Shown: positions 36,505 through 44,445 of the stretch, one piece after another
How the letters are laid out: each line of letters begins with the position of its first letter
Position numbering within the stretch: position 1 is the first letter of the stretch
From: Mesobacillus jeotgali
GTDB taxonomy: Bacteria > Bacillota > Bacilli > Bacillales > Cytobacillaceae
Assembly: GCF_031759225.1 (NCBI RefSeq)
Contig: NZ_CP134494.1
Location: forward strand, 1,734,501-1,798,500
Reading direction: 5' to 3'
DNA: 64,000 nucleotides
Made by a program: the position numbers and the translations under genes
The notes under the pieces: model-generated
What the model saw: the letters and a program-made list of their open reading frames with translations, nothing else
Databases searched by the model: none
What the model was told of the DNA's origin: nothing

Positions 36505-38238
36505 ATGATCAATCAACTTTCATGGAAAGTTGGCGGACAGCAGGGAGAAGGAATTGAATCTACCGGGGAAATTTTCTCTATTGCATTGAACCGTCTAGGC
36601 TACTACTTGTATGGCTACCGTCACTTTTCATCACGTATCAAGGGCGGACACACAAATAACAAGATTCGAGTGAGCACTACAGAGGTTCGATCTATTTCTG
36701 ACGATTTAGATATTCTTGTAGCTTTCGATCAGGAAACGATCGATGTAAACTACAAAGAATTGCATGAGAACGGCGTAATTATTGCTGATTCTAAGTTTGA
36801 CCCAAAAAAGCCTGAGGACACTCAAGCTGCGATGTATGCGGTTCCATTTACGGAAATGGCTACAGAATTGGGAACATCTCTTATGAAAAACATGGTTGCC
36901 ATTGGTGCGACTAGTGCAATTTTAGACTTGGATATCCAGGTTTTCGAAGAAGTCGTCCAGGAAATTTTCGGACGCAAAGGACAACAAGTTGTCGATAAAA
37001 ATATGGAAGCTATCAAAGCTGGCTACGAATATACGAAACAACAATTAGGCGGCGCTGAGACAATGCAGCTTGAAAAAGCTGATGGACAGAAGCGCATGTT
37101 CATGATTGGTAACGACGCAATTGCTATGGGTGCACTTGCAGGCGGCTGCCGTTTCATGGCTGCATACCCAATCACACCTGCTTCAGAAATCATGGAATAT
37201 TTGATCAAGAAGCTTCCTGCTCTTGGCGGAACAGTAATCCAGACGGAAGACGAAATCGCTGCTGTCACTATGACGATCGGCGCTAACTACGGTGGTGTAC
37301 GTGCCCTTACAGCTTCAGCTGGACCTGGTCTTTCATTGAAGATGGAAGCAATCGGTCTTTCTGGTATCACAGAAACTCCGCTTGTCATTGTTGACACACA
37401 GCGTGGCGGTCCGTCAACAGGACTTCCTACAAAACAGGAGCAGTCAGATTTAATGGCAATGATTTATGGTACTCATGGTGAGATTCCTAAAATTGTTTTT
37501 GCTCCAAGTACTGTTCAGGAAGCATTCTACGATGCAGCTGAAGCATTCAACCTCGCTGAAGAATATCAGTGCCCTGTCATTATGCTGACTGACCTTCAGT
37601 TATCTTTAGGAAAGCAGACAGTTGAACCGCTTGAGTTCGACAAAGTGGAAGTACGCCGCGGCAAATTGGCTACGGAAGCACTCCCTGAAATTGACAATAA
37701 AGGCTACTTCAAGCGTTATGAAGTAACTGAAGATGGTGTTTCACCACGAGTGATTCCTGGAATGAAGAACGGAATCCACCACGTTACTGGTGTTGAGCAC
37801 GATGAAACAGGAAAACCATCAGAATCTGCTGCTAACCGTATTGCGCAAATGGATAAGCGTATGCGCAAAATCAGCAATCTGAAATTCAATACGCCTATCC
37901 ACAAGAATGCTCCGCATGAGGAAGCTGATCTGTTGATCGTAGGTTTCAACTCTACAAGAGGTGCAATTGAAGAAGCAATGGGTAGGCTTGAGAAGGATGG
38001 TTTGAAAGTGAACCACGCACATGTGCGCCTAATACATCCATTCCCGGCTGATGAAATGATGCAGCTTGTTCAATCTGCAAAGAAAGTTGCGGTTATCGAA
38101 AATAATGCGACAGGACAGCTGGCAAACATCATGAAAATGAATGTCGGAAGTCATGAGAAGATCCATAAGATCCTCAAGTATGACGGAAATCCATTCTTGC
38201 CGCAGGAAGTCCACACAAAATGCAAGGAGTTGTTCTAG
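36505..38238 (+). CDS. korA: 2-oxoacid:acceptor oxidoreductase alpha subunit (2-oxoglutarate type)
   Basis: 577 aa fusion of the gamma domain (residues 1-180, with GQQGEGIESTGEIF) and the pyrimidine-binding alpha domain (about 195-570, with GGCRFMAAYPITPASE and GGPSTGLPTKQEQSD). With KorB it oxidises a 2-oxoacid, most likely 2-oxoglutarate, to acyl-CoA, passing electrons to ferredoxin. The start follows AAGGGGTG. Tightly coupled to korB. Confidence 0.93.
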   Translation: MINQLSWKVGGQQGEGIESTGEIFSIALNRLGYYLYGYRHFSSRIKGGHTNNKIRVSTTEVRSISDDLDILVAFDQETIDVNYKELHENGVIIADSKFDPKKPEDTQAAMYAVPFTEMATELGTSLMKNMVAIGATSAILDLDIQVFEEVVQEIFGRKGQQVVDKNMEAIKAGYEYTKQQLGGAETMQLEKADGQKRMFMIGNDAIAMGALAGGCRFMAAYPITPASEIMEYLIKKLPALGGTVIQTEDEIAAVTMTIGANYGGVRALTASAGPGLSLKMEAIGLSGITETPLVIVDTQRGGPSTGLPTKQEQSDLMAMIYGTHGEIPKIVFAPSTVQEAFYDAAEAFNLAEEYQCPVIMLTDLQLSLGKQTVEPLEFDKVEVRRGKLATEALPEIDNKGYFKRYEVTEDGVSPRVIPGMKNGIHHVTGVEHDETGKPSESAANRIAQMDKRMRKISNLKFNTPIHKNAPHEEADLLIVGFNSTRGAIEEAMGRLEKDGLKVNHAHVRLIHPFPADEMMQLVQSAKKVAVIENNATGQLANIMKMNVGSHEKIHKILKYDGNPFLPQEVHTKCKELF

Positions 38239-38239
38239 G

Positions 38240-39106
38240 ATGGCGACTTTTAAAGAATTTCGCAATAATGTAAAACCAAACTGGTGCCCAGGCTGCGGCG
38301 ACTTCTCTGTACAGGCGGCCATGCAGCGTGCGGCTGCAAATGTGGGTTTAGAACCTGAAGATCTCGCGGTAATTTCTGGTATCGGCTGTTCAGGCCGTAT
38401 CTCTGGATATATCAATTCATACGGTTTCCATGGTATCCATGGACGTGCACTACCTATTGCACAGGGCGTAAAGATGGCCAACCGTGATTTGACAGTCATC
38501 GCTTCTGGTGGTGATGGAGACGGATTCGCAATCGGTATGGGACATACAGTCCATGCAATCCGCCGAAACATCAACATCACATACATTGTCATGGACAACC
38601 AGATTTACGGTCTGACAAAGGGACAAACATCCCCGCGTTCGGCTGCTGGCTTCAAGACAAAATCAACTCCTGCAGGTTCCATCGAGCAGGCCATTTCTCC
38701 AATGGAATTGGCTTTGACAGCTGGCGCTACTTTCGTGGCACAAAGCTTCTCGACTGACCTGAAAGACTTGACAGCGCTGATCGAAGCTGGAATCAAGCAT
38801 GAGGGTTTCTCATTGATCAACGTATTCAGCCCTTGTGTAACTTACAACAAGGTAAACACTTACGATTGGTTCAAAGAAAACCTGACAAAGCTTAGCGATA
38901 TTGAAGGATACGATCCATCAAACCGTGAAGCAGCAATGCAGACTTTGATGCAGCATAATGGATTGGTTACAGGACTAATCTATCAAAATACAGAGCGTAA
39001 GTCTTATCAGGATCTGGTAAGCGGTTATTCTGAAACTCCGTTGTCAAAAGCAGACCTTAAGCTTGATCAAGCTCATTTTGATAAGCTGGTTGCTGAATTC
39101 ATGTAA
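38240..39106 (+). CDS. korB: 2-oxoacid:acceptor oxidoreductase beta subunit
   Basis: 288 aa. TPP- and Fe-S-binding subunit with WCPGCGDF near the N-terminus, SGIGCSGR, and the TPP motif GDGDGFAIGMGH. The ATG at 38240 lies one base after the korA stop codon, with AAGGAG inside the end of korA; a longer frame reaching back to 38141 overlaps korA and is rejected. Forms the KorAB enzyme of the TCA cycle or anaerobic 2-oxoacid oxidation. Confidence 0.94.
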   Translation: MATFKEFRNNVKPNWCPGCGDFSVQAAMQRAAANVGLEPEDLAVISGIGCSGRISGYINSYGFHGIHGRALPIAQGVKMANRDLTVIASGGDGDGFAIGMGHTVHAIRRNINITYIVMDNQIYGLTKGQTSPRSAAGFKTKSTPAGSIEQAISPMELALTAGATFVAQSFSTDLKDLTALIEAGIKHEGFSLINVFSPCVTYNKVNTYDWFKENLTKLSDIEGYDPSNREAAMQTLMQHNGLVTGLIYQNTERKSYQDLVSGYSETPLSKADLKLDQAHFDKLVAEFM

Positions 39107-39128
39107 TAAAAGCAGAGTGTATTTCAAT

Positions 39129-39162
39129 AAAACCCCAATCGTCCAGGATTGGGGTTTTATTA
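39129..39162 (+). terminator. Terminator of korAB
   Basis: AAAACCCCAATC ... GATTGGGGTTTT; symmetrical and able to work in both directions. Confidence 0.85.
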
Positions 39163-39435
39163 TTCTTGTAAAATTGGGATAATTAGTGACAAGCATCACG
39201 CCAATATGCTTAGCTTTAAGGTAATATAGAAGACTAAGCCAGCTTTTTTTACCAGGAAAGCTGTATTTCCAGTGCCTGCTATTGTTTTCATAAGTTCAAG
39301 AGTTTATACTATTATAATGTGTATATTTAATATTTTCAGGGTGAAATATAGCCCTTTTAAAAGTAGAAAGCAGTGACGAGCAGCAGTGCAGATTCCATAG
39401 TTGCCTGCTCGCTTTCTAATGAAAGGAGATCTATA

Positions 39436-40980
39436 ATGAACGAGAATCAACGCTTGGAAGGACAGCAAGTACAGACTGGGAATTCTTCGGACAAAAAATC
39501 CAGCAAGGATTACAGCAAGTACTTTGAATCGGTATATACAGCTCCTTCCCTGAAGGATGCGAAAAAACGCGGCAAGGAAGAAGTCAAGTACCACAAGGAC
39601 TTCGATATCCCTGAAGAATTCATTGGAATGGGCCAGGGACGCAAATTCTACATCCGCACATATGGCTGCCAGATGAATGAGCATGATACAGAAGTCATGG
39701 CTGGTATTTTCCTTGGCCTTGGCTATGAGCCTACGGACAGCGTCGAGGATGCAAATGTCATCCTTCTGAATACATGCGCAATCAGGGAAAATGCTGAAAA
39801 CAAGGTGTTTGGTGAACTAGGCCATTTAAAGCATCTAAAAAGAGAAAAACCTGATCTCCTATTGGGAGTTTGCGGCTGCATGTCCCAGGAGGAATCGGTC
39901 GTCAATAAAATTCTCAAAACATATAACCAGGTTGATATGATTTTTGGTACACATAATATCCATCGCCTGCCGAATATTCTGCAGGAAGCTTATATGTCCA
40001 AAGAAATGGTTGTTGAAGTCTGGTCCAAGGAAGGAGACGTCATTGAAAACCTTCCGAAGGTCCGCAAAGGGAATATCAAGGCATGGGTCAACATTATGTA
40101 TGGATGCGACAAGTTCTGCACATACTGCATCGTTCCTTATACACGAGGCAAAGAGCGAAGCCGCCGCCCGGAAGACATCATCCAGGAAGTCCGCCAGCTT
40201 GCAGCCCAGGGCTATCAGGAAATTACCCTGCTTGGCCAGAATGTAAACGCGTATGGTAAAGATTTTACAGACATCGAGTATGGTCTAGGTGACCTGATGG
40301 ATGAAATGCGCAAGATCGATATCCCGCGTGTCCGTTTTACAACAAGCCATCCTCGTGATTTTGACGATCACCTGATTGAAGTGCTGGCTAAAGGCGGAAA
40401 CTTGATGGATCACATCCATCTGCCTGTACAGTCAGGTTCTACTGATGTATTGAAGATTATGGCGCGAAAGTACACCAGGGAACAATATCTGGAGCTCGTG
40501 CGCAAGATCAAGGCAGCAATCCCTAATGTTACATTGACAACAGATATTATCGTAGGATATCCGAACGAGACAGATGAGCAATTCGAAGAAACAATGTCTC
40601 TTGTCCGTGAGGTAGGCTATGAATCAGCCTATACATTCATTTACTCTCCAAGGGAGGGCACACCTGCTGCTAAAATGCAGGATAATGTCCCGATGGAAGT
40701 GAAAAAAGAACGCCTGCAGCGCCTGAATGCACTTGTGAACGAGCAATCCGCGCAGTCCATGAAGAAGTATCAGGATCAGATTGTTGAAGTTCTGGTTGAA
40801 GGCGAAAGCAAAAACAACCCAGATGTTCTTGCAGGGTATACCAGCAAGCTGAAGCTTGTCAATTTCGTCGGTCCGAAGTCTGCAATCGGCAAAATCGTCA
40901 AGGTGAAAATCACAGATGCAAAAACATGGTCATTAAACGGGGAAATGGTAGAAGAAATACAACCAGTTGAGGTGAAGTAA
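39436..40980 (+). CDS. miaB: tRNA-2-methylthio-N6-dimethylallyladenosine synthase MiaB
   Basis: 514 aa from the ATG at 39436 after AAAGGAG. An N-terminal extension (about 65 residues) is followed by the UPF0004 domain with TYGCQMN, NTCAIRE and CGCM (three cluster cysteines), the radical SAM motif CDKFCTYC, and a C-terminal TRAM domain. Adds methylthio groups to i6A37 of tRNAs. YmcB in B. subtilis. Followed at once by ymcA. Confidence 0.96.
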   Translation: MNENQRLEGQQVQTGNSSDKKSSKDYSKYFESVYTAPSLKDAKKRGKEEVKYHKDFDIPEEFIGMGQGRKFYIRTYGCQMNEHDTEVMAGIFLGLGYEPTDSVEDANVILLNTCAIRENAENKVFGELGHLKHLKREKPDLLLGVCGCMSQEESVVNKILKTYNQVDMIFGTHNIHRLPNILQEAYMSKEMVVEVWSKEGDVIENLPKVRKGNIKAWVNIMYGCDKFCTYCIVPYTRGKERSRRPEDIIQEVRQLAAQGYQEITLLGQNVNAYGKDFTDIEYGLGDLMDEMRKIDIPRVRFTTSHPRDFDDHLIEVLAKGGNLMDHIHLPVQSGSTDVLKIMARKYTREQYLELVRKIKAAIPNVTLTTDIIVGYPNETDEQFEETMSLVREVGYESAYTFIYSPREGTPAAKMQDNVPMEVKKERLQRLNALVNEQSAQSMKKYQDQIVEVLVEGESKNNPDVLAGYTSKLKLVNFVGPKSAIGKIVKVKITDAKTWSLNGEMVEEIQPVEVK

Positions 40981-40981
40981 G

Positions 40982-41419
40982 TTGGCAAAATACAATAAAG
41001 ATGACATTATCCAGCGCTCAAGAGAAATCGCAAGAATGATTGCGGAAACAGAAGAAGTTGACTTTTTCAAACGTGCAGAAGCACAGATCCATGAGAATGA
41101 AAAAGTGAAAACACTTATTTCTTCTATTAAAGGCCTTCAAAAACAGGCTGTTAACTTCCAGCATTACGGAAAAACAGAGGCGCTGAAGAAGACTGAAGCA
41201 AAAATTGCTCAATTAGAGCAGCAGCTAGACGAGATTCCGGTGGTCCAGGAATTCAAGCAATCACAGCTCGATGTGAATGAATTGCTTCAGCTAGTGGCAA
41301 CAACTATTTCCAATACGGTAACAGATGAAGTGGTTGCATCAACTGGTGGAGATGTGCTTCGCGGTGAAACGGGAGCATCTTTGAAAAACGGAGAAAGCTG
41401 CCATACACATAACCATTAA
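40982..41419 (+). CDS. ymcA: YmcA, RNase Y specificity and biofilm regulator
   Basis: 145 aa, helical YlbF/YmcA family (ETEEVDFFKRAEAQI is the family core). The TTG start lies one base after the miaB stop, with GAGGTGAAG upstream. With YlbF and YaaT it forms the Y-complex that binds RNase Y and supports sporulation, competence and biofilm formation. The C-terminus CHTHNH is Cys/His rich, fitting the Fe-S cluster binding reported for this complex. Confidence 0.93.
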   Translation: MAKYNKDDIIQRSREIARMIAETEEVDFFKRAEAQIHENEKVKTLISSIKGLQKQAVNFQHYGKTEALKKTEAKIAQLEQQLDEIPVVQEFKQSQLDVNELLQLVATTISNTVTDEVVASTGGDVLRGETGASLKNGESCHTHNH

Positions 41420-41433
41420 TCATTGAATAGAAG

Positions 41434-41466
41434 ATGGCACCCTGTGATATAGGGTGCCATTTTTTC
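41434..41466 (+). terminator. Terminator of miaB-ymcA
   Basis: ATGGCACCC, loop TGTGATAT, GGGTGCCAT, then TTTTTC. Confidence 0.88.
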
Positions 41467-41588
41467 ATTACTTTATATTTTCTGAGCTGTTGACTATATA
41501 CCCCTTTTTATCCATTCAAGTTCTCCTTTTTGATTGCCATTTAGAAACCAATTCAATCTTAAATTCCCCATCAACTTTCTTCAATTGG

Positions 41589-41616
41589 GAACATTCGAGC
41601 TATATGGGCATACAAT
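41589..41616 (+). promoter_or_regulatory. Sigma-E type promoter P1 of cotE
   Basis: -35 GAACATT (41589-41595), 13-bp spacer, -10 CATACAAT (41609-41616), a full match to the -10 consensus CATACANT. Confidence 0.6.
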
Positions 41617-41659
41617 GAACTATGCCTAAGTTTTTACCAGCGGTTCTAAAATTAATCGC

Positions 41660-41686
41660 ACACTAGTCTAATATCACGCATAGGAT
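41660..41686 (+). promoter_or_regulatory. Sigma-K type promoter P2 of cotE
   Basis: -35 AC (41660-41661), 17-bp spacer, -10 CATAGGAT (41679-41686). A second promoter downstream of P1 matches the known two-promoter layout of B. subtilis cotE. Confidence 0.5.
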
Positions 41687-41719
41687 GAATTGAAAAAGAT
41701 TGAGGAGGTTTCGCTCGCA

Positions 41720-42262
41720 ATGGGAGATTACAGAGAGATTATTACGAAAGCCGTCGTAGCGAAAGGACGCAAGTTCACGCAGTCCAATCATACGATCAAC
41801 CCAGCGCATAATCCGAGCAGCATTCTGGGCGCTTGGGTCATAAACCATAAGTATAAGGCAAAAAAAGTAGGGAAAGTGGTCGAAGTAAACGGGTCTTACG
41901 AGGCCAATATCTGGTACTCCTTTGATGATAATACAAGAACTGAAGTAGTGACGGAGAAAGTAACTTACTGCGATGTCATCAAACTGAAGTACCGTGATCC
42001 TGATTGCTTGGATGACCATGATGTCCTGGTCGAGGTTCTGCAGCAGCCTAACTGCATAGAAGCGGTCATTTCGCCTAATGGCAATAAAATCATCGTTCAC
42101 GTCGAGAGGGAATTCCTTGTAGAGGTCATCGGTGAAACAAAGGTATGTGTTGTCACTCATCCAGGCGGATGCGACTGCGATGATGATGAGTGGGGCCATG
42201 GTGTCGATGATGACGAATTTGAAGATTTGAACCCAGACTTCCTTCTAGGAGAGGAAGAATAA
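41720..42262 (+). CDS. cotE: Outer spore coat morphogenetic protein CotE
   Basis: 180 aa from the ATG at 41720 after TGAGGAGG; the protein then begins [19 protein letters not shown], as in the family. An upstream in-frame start at 41690 would put the ribosome site inside the gene. The C-terminal tail is acidic and contains [11 protein letters not shown], more Cys/His than I recall in B. subtilis CotE. Directs assembly of the outer coat. In B. subtilis mutS follows directly; here an accessory block begins. Confidence 0.95.
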   Translation: MGDYREIITKAVVAKGRKFTQSNHTINPAHNPSSILGAWVINHKYKAKKVGKVVEVNGSYEANIWYSFDDNTRTEVVTEKVTYCDVIKLKYRDPDCLDDHDVLVEVLQQPNCIEAVISPNGNKIIVHVEREFLVEVIGETKVCVVTHPGGCDCDDDEWGHGVDDDEFEDLNPDFLLGEEE

Positions 42263-42267
42263 CTTTG

Positions 42268-42299
42268 AACTAGGAAGCTTGCACTTCCTAGTTTTTTTT
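42268..42299 (+). terminator. Terminator of cotE
   Basis: AACTAGGAAG, loop CTTGCA, CTTCCTAGTT, T-run. Confidence 0.88.
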
Positions 42300-42385
42300 G
42301 TTCCATAGTATAAAGAGGCACGGGATATCGAAGCGGGTGAAGAACCGTCCTTCTCATGTACAGTGCCTTTATTGTGGACCTTAAC

Positions 42386-43297
42386 CTAAAGGAAGAAGTT
42401 AGGCTTTTCAGTTGTACTGCAAACATGACAGCAATCAGATTCCTCCCAGGCATGGAAGCCACTTTTGCATTGTGTGCATGTGTTCTGATGCAGGTTGTAA
42501 GAGACAGGTGGCGCCTGATTAATCTTTAGCTCCACTTTGATTGCACTTGTACCGCAAATGTCCATGCATAGATTGCACCCAATACATTGGTTCTCGTTCA
42601 ATATTAGCTCCTTTTCACCGAGGCTGAATATGCCAGGCGGACAGACATTAAAACAGCCTTCACATAATGTACATTCATCCTCGCTAATCCTCACTTTATA
42701 AAATGACCAATCTTTAAAAAGGGCTGATGGTTTAAAATTGTTCTCGTTGAAACGCCATTTTACAGGTGTCACAGAAGAGAGGACGGTTTTCTTGCTGTCT
42801 GATGAAAGCTTTGCAAAAAAATCGCGCCTTGATAATCTGGGCTGCTCTTTTTCCTCCAAGACAATCTGGTTTGTAGCCTGAAGCTGCTCGAGCTGCATTG
42901 CACCAAGGATTTCATTGACTTGGCTAATCCTGTCTACTAAATCCGCATTTAATGCATGCTGATGAATAAAGCGTATTCCTTTTTTATGGTAGTAAAGCAA
43001 TTCCATTATGGCTGGAAGTGGTGAATTCTGCTCGAGCAGGAGATATTTCTGGATGACCTTTCTTGAAGGCGATTGCCCTTTGACCGCCTGTACTGGACAG
43101 GCTGTGATACATACGCCGCAAGATGAGCATCTTTTATCATCAATGAGTATCTTGCCATCCTCAAAAATGATGGCTTCATCTGGGCATTCGTCCATACAAG
43201 CAGAGCAGGTACTTAGCGGACTGATCTTCCTTGTGCAGGATTCCGAGATATCGAGCTCGTAGCTAAGGCTTTCAAGCCAATTAGTTAACAGAGACAT
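42386..43297 (-). CDS. Polyferredoxin-like 4Fe-4S protein with C-terminal Cys-pair ribbon
   Basis: 303 aa from an ATG preceded by GAGGTG. Cys motifs: CSACMDECP and CSSCGVCITACP near the N-terminus, CTLCEGCFNVCP and CIGCNLCMDICG in the middle to C-terminal part, and CTQC ... CHVC at the end, which looks like a zinc ribbon or rubredoxin-like site. The region between the ferredoxin pairs is a helical 100-residue spacer. Divergent from the TorD/molybdoenzyme operon, so probably an electron carrier or maturation partner for it. Longer N-terminal extensions in frame have no ribosome site. Exact role unknown. Confidence 0.8.
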   Translation of the reverse strand: MSLLTNWLESLSYELDISESCTRKISPLSTCSACMDECPDEAIIFEDGKILIDDKRCSSCGVCITACPVQAVKGQSPSRKVIQKYLLLEQNSPLPAIMELLYYHKKGIRFIHQHALNADLVDRISQVNEILGAMQLEQLQATNQIVLEEKEQPRLSRRDFFAKLSSDSKKTVLSSVTPVKWRFNENNFKPSALFKDWSFYKVRISEDECTLCEGCFNVCPPGIFSLGEKELILNENQCIGCNLCMDICGTSAIKVELKINQAPPVSYNLHQNTCTQCKSGFHAWEESDCCHVCSTTEKPNFFL

Positions 43298-43471
43298 TAT
43301 AGTCACCTCAAGTGCATTATTCTTTACTTTCATTTTACGATTAAACCTATGAAAATGAGGCGAGTTTGCCGGATATTCAAACTTATGTAAAAGAAAGTTC
43401 ACAAATATAGAACAGTAAAACTGATGGATCATCAATAAAACCAATAAATATCAGCCTTGTCCATTGAACTT

Positions 43472-43489
43472 GTGTAAAAAGTCTTACAC
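43472..43489. promoter_or_regulatory. Palindrome between divergent ferredoxin and TorD genes
   Basis: GTGTAA-N6-TTACAC is a perfect 6+6 palindrome in the 305-bp intergenic region. Spacing resembles FNR/CRP-type sites (TGTGA-N6-TCACA), but the half-site differs. It may regulate both divergent units. The rest of the gap is AT-rich with no clear promoter pair. Confidence 0.4.
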
Positions 43490-43602
43490 GTTGTTAGGTG
43501 AAATCCTTCAGATACTATAGGGGGATTAGCCACAGAATGTATATTGTTTCACAAACTCTAATGCCATATAGTGAAGGTGTAATCGAAAGGTGGTGAATCC
43601 CG

Positions 43603-44217
43603 GTGATTGGATTAAATAACAAAACAGAGTGTGCGAACGATTTTTTAATCCTTGCAGATTTATATAAGCTTCCAACTATAGATATCTGGGATGAGATTAA
43701 AGAACAGGATCTTCTAAAGAGGCTGGAAGCATCTATCAAGGATCATTACAATATTGCTTTATCTTTAGAGGAATTTCTGCCTGAAAATTATGCTGAATTT
43801 CAGGAAATATACAAGAGCTCAATTGGTAGCACGCAAACAGATGCGGCACTTCCGATTGAATCGCTGTATAAACCGTGGACACAGGATGAAACGTGCACTC
43901 TCCCCTTTGCAAGGGATAAGGGCTACGTCCTGGGTGATTCTGCGTTACATATCAACTATCTGTTAGAGAAGCTGAAGATCGAGATTCCTGTTGAACTACA
44001 GGGCATGCCGGATCACTTGGCAATCCTGCTGGAGTTGCTGGCCTATTTCATAGAACATGCTCCAGAACAGTTTATTGCAGAATTTATTGATGATCATTTC
44101 GATTGGCTGGAGGAATTCGAATCCCAGCTTTCGAAAGCAACAGAGCATCTCTTTTATCAGAGAATGACGAGATTATTGATCGGAACTGTGAAGGCATATC
44201 GAAACACTTATCTGTGA
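43603..44217 (+). CDS. TorD family molybdoenzyme chaperone
   Basis: 204 aa, all-helical, with the conserved EFLPENYAEFQEIYKS type N-terminal half and a C-terminal DHLAILLELLAYF segment that matches the H-L-x2-E-L-E region of TorD/DmsD chaperones. These bind the Tat signal of a molybdoenzyme and help cofactor insertion. GTG start after AAAGGTGGTG. The Tat-bearing catalytic subunit is encoded just downstream. Confidence 0.82.
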   Translation: MIGLNNKTECANDFLILADLYKLPTIDIWDEIKEQDLLKRLEASIKDHYNIALSLEEFLPENYAEFQEIYKSSIGSTQTDAALPIESLYKPWTQDETCTLPFARDKGYVLGDSALHINYLLEKLKIEIPVELQGMPDHLAILLELLAYFIEHAPEQFIAEFIDDHFDWLEEFESQLSKATEHLFYQRMTRLLIGTVKAYRNTYL

Positions 44218-44249
44218 ATCCTGCAATTTTAAAGGTGGTGATGCTTTTA

Positions 44250-44381
44250 GTGATGGATAAACAATTGAAAAAAACTATTGTAATAGAATCAATTCCATCA
44301 GCCAGGTACTGTGTGGAGGCGTCAAGAAGTTTCCTTTTAGCAATGCTGGAGGAAGCATCAAGATATCGAAGCTTGTCTTGA
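44250..44381 (+). CDS. Small 43-residue protein between TorD and the molybdoenzyme
   Basis: Begins at GTG (44250) nine bases after AGGTGGTG; ATG at 44253 is also possible. The sequence is basic and amphipathic (MMDKQLKKTIVIESIPSARY onwards) with one Cys and no membrane segment. The ribosome site and operon position support translation. Not recognised. Confidence 0.5.
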   Translation: MMDKQLKKTIVIESIPSARYCVEASRSFLLAMLEEASRYRSLS

Positions 44382-44445
44382 ACATACTTAAAGGCATATA
44401 ACCAAAATGTTTTATCGTTCGGGAGTAAAAGGAGGGCAAGTTAAA

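Noticed and set aside
38141..38239. Longer N-terminus of korB
   Set aside because: This extension overlaps korA in another frame; the ATG at 38240 with AAGGAG upstream gives the normal family start.
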